DNA from: Bacteroidaceae bacterium
Lineage (GTDB): Bacteria; Bacteroidota; Bacteroidia; Bacteroidales; Bacteroidaceae
DNA length: 64,000 nucleotides
Assembly (NCBI GenBank): GCA_017429525.1
Contig: JAFROT010000036.1
Coordinates: 23,386-87,385 of the forward strand
Direction: 5' to 3'
Shown: in pieces, positions 47,630 through 56,588 of the stretch
Numbering within the stretch: the stretch's first letter is position 1
Layout of the letters: each line of letters begins with the position of its first letter
Program-made: the position numbers and the translations under genes
The notes under the pieces: model-generated
What the model saw: the letters and a program-made list of their open reading frames with translations, nothing else
The model's database searches: none
Told to the model about the DNA's origin: nothing

Positions 47630-48652
47630 CTATTCTATAACCACCGTTGTCCAGCCGTGCACATCGGGCTCAATACCGTACTGGATATCGACGAGCTTGT
47701 GGTAGAGCTTGGTGCTAATGGGACCTGGTTGTCCGTCCTTAGCGAAGACATAGCTTTTGCCCGTCTCCGGGTCATCAATACGCTCGATAGGGCTAATGAC
47801 GGCGGCTGTACCGCAGGCGCCTGCCTCCTCAAAGGTTTCCAGTTCCTCAAGAGGAATCTGACGACGCTCGACCTTCAGGCCCAGATCCTCAGCCAGCTGC
47901 ATCAGGCTCATATTCGTCACTGAAGGGAGGATGCTGTTGGACTTAGGCGTGATGTAGGTGTTGTCCTTGATGCCGAAGAAGTTGGCTGCGCCACATTCGT
48001 CAATATACTTTTTCTCGCGAGCATCGAGATAGAACTCGCAAGAATAGCCCTGTTCGTGGGCCCACTTGTTGGCACGGAGACTGGCTGCGTAGTTACCACC
48101 AACTTTGTAGCAACCGGTACCGAGAGGTGCCGAGCGGTCATAGTCGCGTGTAATGACATAAGGGTTCGTAGCGAAGCCACCCTTGAAGTACGGACCTACG
48201 GGCGTGACGAAGATCATGAACAGATAGTCGCTGGCAGGATGAACACCTACCTGCGCTGTCGTGCCAATCATGAGCGGACGGATGTAGAGCGTAGCGCCAC
48301 TCTCGTAAGGAGGGATGAAGCGCTCATTCATACGAACGACTTTCTTCACCATCTCCAGGAACATCTCCGTGGGCACTTCAGGCATCACGAGACCGCGGCA
48401 GGTAGCCTGCAGACGAGCGGCATTCTCCGTAGCGCGGAAGATGCGTACCTTGCCATCAGGGCAACGATAGGCTTTCAGCCCCTCGAAAGCTTCCTGGCCA
48501 TAATGCAGGCAGGTGGCGGCCATACTCAGGTTGATTGTCTGTTCGGAGGTGACTTCAATCTCACCCCACTTGCCGTTGTGGTAATTGCAACGGACATTAT
48601 AGTCGGTCGGTACGAAGCCGAAGGACAGATTACTCCAATCGATTTCTTTCAT
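47630..48652 (-). CDS. ilvE: Branched-chain amino acid aminotransferase
   Basis: 340 residues, the group II (class IV fold) type. PLP lysine Lys183 in GTGCYKVGGNYAAS; family blocks YGQEAFEGLKAYR and GATLYIRPLMIGT; ECGAANFFGI follows. It carries out the last step of Val, Leu and Ile synthesis and the first of their breakdown, with 2-oxoglutarate/glutamate. Own promoter at 48682-48689. trmB follows after the 9-bp repeat and may be read from the same transcript. Confidence 0.97.
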   Translation of the reverse strand: MKEIDWSNLSFGFVPTDYNVRCNYHNGKWGEIEVTSEQTINLSMAATCLHYGQEAFEGLKAYRCPDGKVRIFRATENAARLQATCRGLVMPEVPTEMFLEMVKKVVRMNERFIPPYESGATLYIRPLMIGTTAQVGVHPASDYLFMIFVTPVGPYFKGGFATNPYVITRDYDRSAPLGTGCYKVGGNYAASLRANKWAHEQGYSCEFYLDAREKKYIDECGAANFFGIKDNTYITPKSNSILPSVTNMSLMQLAEDLGLKVERRQIPLEELETFEEAGACGTAAVISPIERIDDPETGKSYVFAKDGQPGPISTKLYHKLVDIQYGIEPDVHGWTTVVIE

Positions 48653-48681
48653 TTGTCAGTGTTTATTTGCGATTTCGGCGG

Positions 48682-48689
48682 CAAAATTA
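48682..48689 (-). promoter_or_regulatory. -7 box (TAATTTTG) for ilvE
   Basis: Minus-strand TAATTTTG, full consensus, 30 bp before the ilvE ATG. Confidence 0.5.
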
Positions 48690-48739
48690 CACAAAAAGTT
48701 CCGTATAGGCGAACATTTTTCCAACAAAATGAGAAAAGT

Positions 48740-48928
48740 TCACTCCGCAAGCAGTTTCTGAACCTCTGCATCGGCTTTTGTGAGCTTGTCCTTACAGAAC
48801 TTGAGCAGCGTCTGAGCCTCCTTGAGTTTGGTAGCAAGAAGGTCAATAGCCACTTCCCCCGACTCCATCTCGCGAGCCAAGGCCTCGAGACGGGCCAGAG
48901 CCTGCTCGTAGGTTAATTCGTCGTTCAT
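48740..48928 (-). CDS. xseB: Exodeoxyribonuclease VII small subunit
   Basis: 62 residues, normal for XseB: LTYEQALARLEALAREMESGEVAID and then LLATKLKEAQTLLKFCKDKL. Two helices that wrap the large subunit. Overlaps the end of xseA by 4 bp. Confidence 0.95.
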   Translation of the reverse strand: MNDELTYEQALARLEALAREMESGEVAIDLLATKLKEAQTLLKFCKDKLTKADAEVQKLLAE

Positions 48929-50223
48929 ATTACCTTAGATTTTACTTCGCCTGTGGCCAGACGGGTTGTCAGTATATCATTCGTTTGAAGTTGCGAAGCG
49001 TCCTTGACCAACTGTCCATCAGCTGTAAAGGTGAGCGAATAGCCACGCTTGAGCAGGAGCGAAGGATCGAGAGCCGCTATGCGCTGCTCGAAGTGCTGCA
49101 GGCGTGCTTCGGCATGTTGAACCTTGAATCTGGCTGCTTGGGCAAACAGGGGTTGGAGGGTCTCCAACCGAGCCATCGGTCGTTGAACGCTCAAGCGTGC
49201 GGCCTGTGCCATGCGCGCCATGAGTTGTTCCAGGCGGCGAGACTGACGCTCGCTGACCAGAGCGAAGATTCGCGGCAAGGATACCACAAGGTGGTCGAGC
49301 GTCGTCTTGGCTTGCTCAATGCTCAACCTGGCGTGCTGGGTGATGCTCGTGCTGAGTTCATCAAGACGTGCAAGCTGTTGAGCCTCGTGGTCGATGAGGA
49401 AGGCGGCAGCGGCTGTGGGCGTCTTCACCCGGGTGTGAGCGACAAAATCAAGGACTGTCTCGTCGCGCTCATGGCCAATACCGACGATGACGGGCAGAGG
49501 CATCTGCGCCACTGCAGCAGCTAAAGGATAGGTATCGAAGTCGGAGAGGTCGCTCGTAGCGCCACCACCGCGTATGATGACGACACAGTCGAATGCATCA
49601 GCCTCAGCACAGATGGCCTCCAATGCGGCCAACACACTTTCTTCGACATTTGCGCCTTGCATGACGGCCGCGAACAATCGAGTCTCAAAGTGTAAGCCGT
49701 AGCCATTATCCGTCAGTTGGTTGCAGAAATCGCCATAGCCGGCAGCGCCTGCCGACGAAATCACGGCTATACGCTTCAGCAAGTGCGGCAGGGGCAAAGC
49801 CTTATTGTCGTCAATGATTCCATCAGCATCCAACTGCTCCAGTATCTCACGCCGACGCTTTGCCATATCACCAAGCGTAAAGGACGGATCGATGTTGACG
49901 ATATTGAGCGAGTAGCCAAAGAGTTCATGGAAAGTCAGCGTCACCAGCACGCGCACTCGCATGCCCGCACGGAGACGTTCGCCGGTAGCACGCTCAAAGA
50001 GGGGAGCCAATAAATTATAGGTACGCGCCCACATCGTGCCGCGCGCTCGCGCGATGAGGTTGCGGCCCGTATCGTCCTTCTGAACGAACTCCACATAAAA
50101 ATGGCCATTGGTTGCAAGCCGAGCCTCACTGAGCTCTGCCTGCAACCAATATTCATTGTCTAACGTCTGCTCAATCAGGGAGCGGACGAGATTGTTCAGT
50201 TCATATAAAGTGACGTCCTCCAT
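48925..50223 (-). CDS. xseA: Exodeoxyribonuclease VII large subunit
   Basis: 432 residues. N-terminal OB fold (about 1-100), nuclease core with KRIAVISSAGAAGYGDF, DCVVIIRGGGATSDLSDFD, and PVIVGIGHERDETVLDFVAHTRVKTPTAAAAFL, then a long coiled coil (about 270-390) and a final KRGYSLTF. It degrades single-stranded DNA to acid-soluble oligonucleotides. Its ATG overlaps the TAA of oadB by one base (TAATG), so it is translationally coupled to the decarboxylase operon. Confidence 0.96.
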   Translation of the reverse strand: MEDVTLYELNNLVRSLIEQTLDNEYWLQAELSEARLATNGHFYVEFVQKDDTGRNLIARARGTMWARTYNLLAPLFERATGERLRAGMRVRVLVTLTFHELFGYSLNIVNIDPSFTLGDMAKRRREILEQLDADGIIDDNKALPLPHLLKRIAVISSAGAAGYGDFCNQLTDNGYGLHFETRLFAAVMQGANVEESVLAALEAICAEADAFDCVVIIRGGGATSDLSDFDTYPLAAAVAQMPLPVIVGIGHERDETVLDFVAHTRVKTPTAAAAFLIDHEAQQLARLDELSTSITQHARLSIEQAKTTLDHLVVSLPRIFALVSERQSRRLEQLMARMAQAARLSVQRPMARLETLQPLFAQAARFKVQHAEARLQHFEQRIAALDPSLLLKRGYSLTFTADGQLVKDASQLQTNDILTTRLATGEVKSKVI

Positions 50224-51506
50224 TAGCCGAGGAAGCTGAGCAGGATACCTGCAGCAACGGCAGAGCCAATGACACCAGCCACATTCGGGCCCATGGCGTG
50301 CATGAGCAGGAAGTTGCGCGGGTCGGCCTTGGCGCCTTCAGTCTGCGAGACGCGAGCAGCCATAGGCACTGCGCTGACGCCAGCAGAACCGATGAGCGGA
50401 TTAATCTTCTCCTTCAGGAAGAGGTTCATGAACTTGGCCAGCAACACACCGCCTGCAGTGCCAACGCCGAAGGCAACGATACCTACGCAGAGGATGGAGA
50501 TGGTGCGGAAGTTCAGGAAGGCCTCAGCCGTTGCAGTAGCACCTACGGTGGTACCGAGGAAGATGACAACGATGTTGTTCAGCTCGTTCTGAGCAGCCTT
50601 GGACAGACGCTCCACGACGCCGCTTTCCTTCATCAGGTTACCCAGCATGAGGCAGCCAATCAGCGTGGCAGCACTCGGGAGGATCAAGCTGACGACAATG
50701 GCCACGATGATGGGGAAGAGAATCTTCTCCTTCTTCGATACCGTGCGGAGCTGTGACATGCGAATCTTACGCTCCTTCTCAGTCGTCAGGGCACGCATGA
50801 TAGGCGGCTGAATGACGGGCACGAGGGCCATGTAGGAGTAAGCAGCCACAGCAATAGGACCAAGAAGATGGGGAGCCAGCTTCGAGGTAAGGAAGATAGC
50901 GGTAGGACCGTCGGCACCACCGATGATACCGATGGAAGCAGCCTCAGCAGGATTGAAGCCGAAGAAGTCCATCTGGGTCACGAGGAAGGTGGCGAAGATA
51001 CCGAGCTGAGCAGCTGCGCCAAGCAGCAGGCTCTTGGGATTGGCAATCAGAGGACCGAAATCGGTCATAGCGCCCACGCCGAGGAAGATGAGGCAGGGAT
51101 AGACGCCAGCCTTGACACCAATGTAGAGGACATCCAGCAGACCGCCCTCGGCCATCACATGACGATAGCTGTGGTAGTAGGGGCTGCCGGGATTCAGGAA
51201 CTCATCGTTCCACATAGAGGTGTGGAAGAGGCCCGCATCGGGGATGTTCGAGAGCAGCATGCCGAAAGCAATCGGCAGCAGCAGCAGAGGTTCGTACTCC
51301 TTCTTGATAGCGAGGTAGAGGAGGAAGCAGGCGATGCAGATCATCACGGCATTCTTCCAACCTTCGCCAACGAAGAAGCTGGTGAAACCCATCTCGCCAA
51401 AGAACTTACTCATGGCATCGCCAAACGAGAAGTCCTGAGCAGAGGCCATCATGGGAATCATCAACACCACTGCGAGAAGACCTAAATACTTGAGATATTG
51501 TTTCAT
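50223..51506 (-). CDS. oadB: Sodium-pumping decarboxylase beta subunit (OadB/MmdB)
   Basis: 427 residues, many membrane helices. After an N-terminal hydrophobic segment, family motifs include [32 protein letters not shown], and the sodium-binding region [16 protein letters not shown] in the [11 protein letters not shown] loop, plus [16 protein letters not shown] near the C-terminus. It moves Na+ out as carboxybiotin is decarboxylated. With mmdA, oadG and the biotin carrier it forms a membrane methylmalonyl-CoA (or oxaloacetate) decarboxylase, probably in propionate formation. Confidence 0.96.
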   Translation of the reverse strand: MKQYLKYLGLLAVVLMIPMMASAQDFSFGDAMSKFFGEMGFTSFFVGEGWKNAVMICIACFLLYLAIKKEYEPLLLLPIAFGMLLSNIPDAGLFHTSMWNDEFLNPGSPYYHSYRHVMAEGGLLDVLYIGVKAGVYPCLIFLGVGAMTDFGPLIANPKSLLLGAAAQLGIFATFLVTQMDFFGFNPAEAASIGIIGGADGPTAIFLTSKLAPHLLGPIAVAAYSYMALVPVIQPPIMRALTTEKERKIRMSQLRTVSKKEKILFPIIVAIVVSLILPSAATLIGCLMLGNLMKESGVVERLSKAAQNELNNIVVIFLGTTVGATATAEAFLNFRTISILCVGIVAFGVGTAGGVLLAKFMNLFLKEKINPLIGSAGVSAVPMAARVSQTEGAKADPRNFLLMHAMGPNVAGVIGSAVAAGILLSFLG

Positions 51507-51540
51507 CTTTGCAAGTTTTCAATATTTCAATTACCAATCT

Positions 51541-52272
51541 TTATGCCAGTTCTACCATAACCTGACCACTCTGCACCTGATCGCCTACAGCGACGCGCAC
51601 AGCAGCAACCTTGCCAGCGAACTCAGCAGTAATGTTGTTTTCCATCTTCATGGCTTCCATGACGACGACAGTCTCACCAGCGGCCACTTCCTGACCTACG
51701 CTGACAAGCACTTGCTTGATGGTGCCGGGCAGAGGAGCCTCTACAGCATGAGCGCCAGCTGCGGCAGGAGCGGCAGCAGGAGCAGCCTTCGGAGCGGGAG
51801 CGGCAGCGGGAGCAGCCTTGGGAGCAGGAGCAGCAGGAGCAGCATCAGGCTGGAAGTCAACGAGGACATCACCCTGATTGACGCTTGCGCCTACGCTTGT
51901 GCGCACCTTCAGCACGGTGCCATCGGACTCAGCCGTGATGGCGTTCTCCATCTTCATGGCTTCCATGGTGATGATGGTCTCGCCCTTCTTCACTTTCTGG
52001 CCATCGCTGACGAGAATCTGCTTGATGGTGCCGGGCAGAGGAGCCGTCACGGAGCCTGCAGCGGCGGGAGCAGCGGCAGGAGCAACATGAGAAACAGCGG
52101 CAGCAGGTGCAGCAGCATGATGAACAACAGGCTTGGCTGCATGATGAGCCAGAGCGGGAACTTCAACAGCGTATGTGTTGCCATTGAGCGTGACGGCCAA
52201 GGTGCCATTGTCCTGTTCGGCTACCTGAGCTTCGTAATCCTTGCCGTCTATTTTAAACTTGAATTCTTTCAT
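51541..52272 (-). CDS. Biotin carrier protein with two tandem biotinyl domains
   Basis: 243 residues. A short N-terminal beta segment (1-40), an Ala/Pro/His-rich linker, a first biotinyl domain with ITMEAMKMENAI (Lys107), a second Ala/Pro/Lys linker, and a second domain with VVMEAMKMENNI (Lys209), 102 residues apart. The two domains are clearly homologous (APLPGTIKQILVSDGQKV and APLPGTIKQVLVSVGQEV). Such carriers usually have one. It shuttles CO2 from the MmdA carboxyltransferase to OadB. Both lysine motifs are intact, so both may be biotinylated. Confidence 0.93.
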   Translation of the reverse strand: MKEFKFKIDGKDYEAQVAEQDNGTLAVTLNGNTYAVEVPALAHHAAKPVVHHAAAPAAAVSHVAPAAAPAAAGSVTAPLPGTIKQILVSDGQKVKKGETIITMEAMKMENAITAESDGTVLKVRTSVGASVNQGDVLVDFQPDAAPAAPAPKAAPAAAPAPKAAPAAAPAAAGAHAVEAPLPGTIKQVLVSVGQEVAAGETVVVMEAMKMENNITAEFAGKVAAVRVAVGDQVQSGQVMVELA

Positions 52273-52279
52273 GATTTCA

Positions 52280-52431
52280 GACCCCCTCTGCGCATTTCCG
52301 AACGAACTTTCCCCCCAATGGGGAGAATGGAACGTTCTTGAGCGGAAGAGGTTATAGGGTCATTCTTTTAAATGTTTACTATTCTTGATGGTGCCACTCC
52401 TTCCCTCTGAGTGAGGGCGGGGGAAGGGTCT
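52280..52431. repeat. REP-like composite element between oadG and the biotin carrier
   Basis: Starts AGACCCCCTCT and ends GTGAGGGCGGGGGAAGGGTC, with GAGGTTATAGGGTCATT and CACTCCTTCCCTC inside. The same blocks recur in the same order at 52797-53015. The outer GACCC...GGGTC ends are inverted repeats. It fills the gap between two genes of one operon, so it should be transcribed. Confidence 0.75.
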
Positions 52432-52432
52432 T

Positions 52433-52789
52433 TTAAAGGTGCCTGTTCAGCTCGGCATGCCAAGCCGTGTAATCGGTGTGATGAATGGTAAGGATGCCAC
52501 TCTCCTCGTCGTGCTGACCGCCCATATAGAGATAGACGGCGGTGGCAATGGCGGCCTTGTCGAGTTCGGAAGCAGAAGCGATATTCGCTTGTTTCGACTT
52601 GATGTACTCAGCACCAGTCAACACCTTTGGCTTGGCGGCCTCAGCGGCTTTAGCCTCTTTACCTGCAGCCACGAAGTGGAAGACATAGAGCACGCACACC
52701 AGCAATAGGAGTATCGAGAAGACGACGCCCACGCTGATACCAGCCATACCCCAGGCCAGACCCCAATCGGTTGATAATGTTGTAATCAT
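52433..52789 (-). CDS. oadG: OadG-like gamma subunit of the sodium-pumping decarboxylase
   Basis: 118 residues. One N-terminal membrane helix (about 12-42: GLAWGMAGISVGVVFSILLLLVCVLYVFHFV), an Ala/Lys-rich stretch, and a short C-terminal domain (DKAAIATAVYLYMGGQHDEESGILTI). OadG anchors the complex and stabilises the alpha/beta contact. The sequence is poorly conserved, so the call rests on architecture and operon position. Confidence 0.85.
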   Translation of the reverse strand: MITTLSTDWGLAWGMAGISVGVVFSILLLLVCVLYVFHFVAAGKEAKAAEAAKPKVLTGAEYIKSKQANIASASELDKAAIATAVYLYMGGQHDEESGILTIHHTDYTAWHAELNRHL

Positions 52790-52796
52790 AATTGCA

Positions 52797-53015
52797 GACC
52801 CCCTCTCCGCTCCCCCTCTCCGCTCCCCCTCAAGGGGGGGGGAGAACGGAATGTTTTGCTCTGAGAGGTTATAGGGTCATTTTTTTAATTATTATTCATA
52901 AAGCCTTGATGTTTCCCAGTTCATTTCCACAGCCCACGTTTAGATGGTGTTTTCGTGGCTATCCTTTCTCGAAGGTGACCACTCCCTCCCTTGAAGGAGG
53001 GCGGGGGAAGGGTCT
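52797..53015. repeat. REP-like composite element between mmdA and oadG
   Basis: Second copy of the 52280-52431 plan: GACCCCCTCT, AACGGAATGTT, GAGGTTATAGGGTCATT, CCACTCCCTCCCTTGAAGG, GGGCGGGGGAAGGGTC. It has a longer centre, and CCGCTCCCCCTCT is duplicated near its left end. It lies in the same orientation in the next gap of the same operon. Confidence 0.75.
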
Positions 53016-53048
53016 TGAGGCTGGGAGTGGGCCTTTTTCTTTGTTATC

Positions 53049-54620
53049 TTACAAAGGAATATTACCGTGCTTCTTGGCGGGGTTGGTCAAGCGCTTGTCG
53101 GCCAGCTGGTCGAGGGCACGAATGATGCGGAAGCGTGTATTACGAGGCTCGATAACATCATCGATATAACCATACTTGGCAGCGTTGTAAGGATTAGCGA
53201 AGAGTTTCGTGTACTCGGCCTCCTTCTCGGCGATGAACTCCTTAGCAGCCTCAGGGCCTTTCTCTTCCTTGATGGCCTTAGCCTCCTTAGCATAGAGGAC
53301 GGCAGCTGCACCAGCAGCACCCATCACGGCAATCTCTGCCGAGGGCCAAGCGTAGTTCATATCACCGCGCAGTTGCTTGCAGCTCATCACGATGTGCGAA
53401 CCACCATAGGACTTACGCAGCGTGACGGTCACCTTGGGCACTGTGCACTCGCCAAAAGCGTAGAGCAACTTGGCACCATGCAGGATGACGGCATTGTATT
53501 CCTGACCCGTACCGGGGAGGAAGCCTGGAACGTCGACGAGCGTCACAATAGGAATATTAAAGGCGTCACAGAAACGAACGAAGCGAGCACCCTTACGAGA
53601 TGCATTGCAGTCGAGCACGCCTGCCATCTGCTTTGGCTGATTGGCTACGATACCGACGCTCTCGCCATTGAAACGAGCAAAGCCTACGATGATATTCTTT
53701 GCAAAATTAGGCTGCACCTCAAAGAACTCACCATTGTCGACGACAGAGGCAATGACCTCGTACATGTCGTAAGGCATGTTGGGGTTGTCGGGAATGATTT
53801 CATTGAGGTAGTCGTCCTTGCGGTCGATAGGATCCGTGCACTCTACGCGAGGCGTCTTCTCGAGGTTGTTCTGAGGAATGTAGCTGATGAGCTGCTTGAT
53901 CATGGCCATAGCCTCCTCCTCGGTCGAAGCCGTGAAATGGGTCACGCCCGACTTGGTGGAGTGAACGCTGGCGCCGCCAAGTTCTTCCTGAGTGACGACC
54001 TCGCCAAGAACGGTCTTCACGACAGCAGGACCGGTGAGGAACATGTAGCTGGTACCTTCCATCATCAGGGTGAAGTCGGTGAGAGCAGGACTGTAGACAG
54101 CACCACCGGCGCAGGGGCCGAAGATACCGCTGATCTGCGGAATCACGCCACTGGCCATGATGTTACGTTGGAAAATCTCAGAGTAGCCAGCGAGGGCATT
54201 GATGCCTTCCTGAATACGAGCACCGCCCGAGTCGTTCAGGCCAATGACGGGAGCACCCACCTTCATGGCTGCGTCCATTACCTTGCAGATCTTCAGGGCC
54301 ATGGTCTCGGAAAGCGAGCCGGCATTGACGGTGAAGTCCTGTGCGAACACATAGACGAGGCGGCCACCGATGGTGCCATAGCCTGTCACGACGCCGTCGC
54401 CCATGTACTGCTTCTTCTCCATACCGAAGTTGTGGCAGCGGTGGGTAACGAACATGTCCATCTCTTCGAAGCTACCTGCATCGAGGAGCATGTCAATACG
54501 TTCGCGAGCCGTGTATTTGCCACGCTCGTGCTGCTTGTCGATTGCTTTTTCGCCACCACCCAGACGGGCCTTGGCGCGGAGCTCAATCAACTCCTGAATC
54601 TTTTCCGTTTGTTTGCTCAT
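53049..54620 (-). CDS. mmdA: Methylmalonyl-CoA decarboxylase / propionyl-CoA carboxylase carboxyltransferase subunit
   Basis: 523 residues, full-length carboxyltransferase with N and C crotonase-like halves. N-half motifs: [33 protein letters not shown]-half motifs: [27 protein letters not shown] and [16 protein letters not shown]. It moves the carboxyl group from (S)-methylmalonyl-CoA to biotin on the carrier encoded downstream, giving propionyl-CoA. First gene of the operon mmdA-oadG-carrier-oadB-xseA-xseB. A 525-codon plus frame across it is an antisense shadow. Confidence 0.95.
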   Translation of the reverse strand: MSKQTEKIQELIELRAKARLGGGEKAIDKQHERGKYTARERIDMLLDAGSFEEMDMFVTHRCHNFGMEKKQYMGDGVVTGYGTIGGRLVYVFAQDFTVNAGSLSETMALKICKVMDAAMKVGAPVIGLNDSGGARIQEGINALAGYSEIFQRNIMASGVIPQISGIFGPCAGGAVYSPALTDFTLMMEGTSYMFLTGPAVVKTVLGEVVTQEELGGASVHSTKSGVTHFTASTEEEAMAMIKQLISYIPQNNLEKTPRVECTDPIDRKDDYLNEIIPDNPNMPYDMYEVIASVVDNGEFFEVQPNFAKNIIVGFARFNGESVGIVANQPKQMAGVLDCNASRKGARFVRFCDAFNIPIVTLVDVPGFLPGTGQEYNAVILHGAKLLYAFGECTVPKVTVTLRKSYGGSHIVMSCKQLRGDMNYAWPSAEIAVMGAAGAAAVLYAKEAKAIKEEKGPEAAKEFIAEKEAEYTKLFANPYNAAKYGYIDDVIEPRNTRFRIIRALDQLADKRLTNPAKKHGNIPL

Positions 54621-54687
54621 TGCAAAAGAAATGTGTTATTGTGATGATTTATATGGATTTTAATTGCTTAAACCGCAAATTTCGGCG

Positions 54688-54695
54688 CAAAGATA
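54688..54695 (-). promoter_or_regulatory. -7 box (TATCTTTG) for the mmdA operon
   Basis: Minus-strand TATCTTTG, full consensus, 68 bp before the mmdA ATG. Confidence 0.6.
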
Positions 54696-54801
54696 ATCAT
54701 AATTTATGATTCCGTCCCCACTTTTGGCGATTTATTTTCGTCGGACTCGTGACATTAAATAATAATGTACATCTTGTATGCCTCCTTTCACATCTTTTTA
54801 T

Positions 54802-54809
54802 TACTTTTG
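54802..54809 (+). promoter_or_regulatory. -7 box (TACTTTTG) for the AspT/YidE-type transporter
   Basis: TACTTTTG, full consensus, 55 bp before ATG 54864. Divergent from the mmdA promoter. Confidence 0.55.
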
Positions 54810-54863
54810 CAGCCGCAAAAAACAGGAACTATACTCTATCGTTCACTCTAAACACGAACAAAT

Positions 54864-56576
54864 ATGGATTGGCTCATCAACCTCTTCACTCAGACTGATT
54901 CCATAGCGCACATCGTCGTGCTCTACTCGCTGGTCATCGCCGTGGGTATCGCTCTGGGGCGCTTCAAGATCTTTGGCATCTCGCTCGGCGTCACCTTCGT
55001 ACTCTTTGCTGGCATCCTGGCGGGGCACATCGGTTTCACAGGCACTCCCGAGGTGCTCAACTACGTGCAGGACTTCGGTCTCATCCTCTTCGTCTACTGC
55101 ATAGGTCTACAGGTCGGACCGGGTTTCTTCGAGAGTTTCGCCAAGGGCGGCATCACGGCCAATGCTTTGGCTATGGGCATTGTAGGACTGAACGTCGTGA
55201 CGATGCTGGCTCTCTACTTCATCCTCTTCTACGACCCTGCCGTGAAAGGTGGCGAGAATGTATGGAACCTGTCGATGATGACGGGCGTGCTCTGCGGTGC
55301 CATCACCAATACACCAGGCCTCGGTGCTGCATCCGAAGCCGTCAACTCCATCTACAAAGGGGCCACAGAGATTCCGCAGATTGCCTCGGGCTACGCTTGT
55401 GCCTACCCGCTCGGCGTCGTAGGCATCATAGGGGCTACCATCGCCATCCGCTATATCTGCGGCATCAGCCTCAAGAAAGAGCAGGAGCAGATTGAGCAGG
55501 AACTGAATGACAATCCGCACGCCAAGCCGCATCGTATGACGCTCCGCGCTGAGAACAAGGCACTAAGCGGACGGACAATCCTTCAAATCCGCGAATTCCT
55601 GGGTCGTAATTTCGTCTGCTCGCGATTCCTCCACGACGGGCACGTCAGCATACCCAACCGCGACACCATCGTCACCGTGGGCGACCTGATGTATATCACT
55701 TGTGCCGAAGACGACTGGGAAGCCATCTCTGCCTTCATCGGTCCTGTTGACCATGTAGAATGGCAGGAGCAGGATGTGCCAATGGTATCGAAGAACGTAC
55801 TTGTCACTCAGCCCAACGTGAATGGCAAGACGTTCGGTCAGCTGCATTTCTCGAGCGTCTATGGTGTCAACGTGACGCGCATCCTGCGCAATGGCATGAA
55901 CCTCTTCGCCGACCAGAACCTGCGTATCCAAATTGGCGACAAACTGGTGTGCGTCGGTCCCGAGGATGCTGTCAACCGCGTAGCCACGATGCTGGGTAAC
56001 GAGGTAAAGCGCCTCGATCACCCCAACCTCGCAGCCCTGTTCATCGGCATCGTCGTGGGTATCGTCTTCGGCATGATGCCAATCGCGTTGCCAGGCGCGC
56101 CCACGCCCGTTAAACTCGGCTTGGCTGGAGGACCGCTCATTGTGGCCATCCTGATCGGTCGCTTCGGCTACAAGGCGCATTTGGTCAGTTACACCACCAC
56201 CTCTGCCAACCTGATGTTGCGCGAGTTCGGACTGGTATTGTTCCTCGCCTCCGTCGGCATCAAAGCGGGTGCCACTTTCTGGCAGACGGTGACGGAGGGC
56301 GACGGCCTCACCTACGTCTGGGCCGGCTTCCTCATCACGGTCATTCCCATCTTGATCATCGGTGTTCTGGCTCGCCTGAAGTACAAGATGAACTACTTCA
56401 CGCTCATGGGCCTTATCGCTGGCGCTACTACCGACCCGCCCGCCTTGGCCTATGCCAATCAGACGGCCAACAACGATGCGCCCGCCGTAGGCTACTCGAC
56501 GGTCTATCCGCTCTGCATGTTCCTGCGCATCCTCACCGCCCAACTCATCATCCTGCTCCTTTACTCCGTCGTCTGA
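54864..56576 (+). CDS. AspT/YidE-family transporter with two RCK_C (TrkA_C) domains
   Basis: 570 residues. Two membrane halves, each an AspT/YidE duplication unit (about 10-195 and 390-570), flank a soluble middle with two RCK_C-like domains (about 215-300 and 305-385: [72 protein letters not shown]). Each half has a pore-like segment ([14 protein letters not shown] and [15 protein letters not shown]). AspT is an aspartate-alanine antiporter; for this Bacteroidales type the substrate is unknown, though RCK domains suggest ligand gating. Confidence 0.9.
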   Translation: MDWLINLFTQTDSIAHIVVLYSLVIAVGIALGRFKIFGISLGVTFVLFAGILAGHIGFTGTPEVLNYVQDFGLILFVYCIGLQVGPGFFESFAKGGITANALAMGIVGLNVVTMLALYFILFYDPAVKGGENVWNLSMMTGVLCGAITNTPGLGAASEAVNSIYKGATEIPQIASGYACAYPLGVVGIIGATIAIRYICGISLKKEQEQIEQELNDNPHAKPHRMTLRAENKALSGRTILQIREFLGRNFVCSRFLHDGHVSIPNRDTIVTVGDLMYITCAEDDWEAISAFIGPVDHVEWQEQDVPMVSKNVLVTQPNVNGKTFGQLHFSSVYGVNVTRILRNGMNLFADQNLRIQIGDKLVCVGPEDAVNRVATMLGNEVKRLDHPNLAALFIGIVVGIVFGMMPIALPGAPTPVKLGLAGGPLIVAILIGRFGYKAHLVSYTTTSANLMLREFGLVLFLASVGIKAGATFWQTVTEGDGLTYVWAGFLITVIPILIIGVLARLKYKMNYFTLMGLIAGATTDPPALAYANQTANNDAPAVGYSTVYPLCMFLRILTAQLIILLLYSVV

Positions 56577-56588
56577 GGGCGAAGGACA

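Noticed and set aside
53067-54644. 525-codon plus-strand frame across mmdA
   Set aside because: Wholly antisense to a clear mmdA; protein looks like no family; codon bias in GC-rich Bacteroidales genes keeps the opposite frame open.
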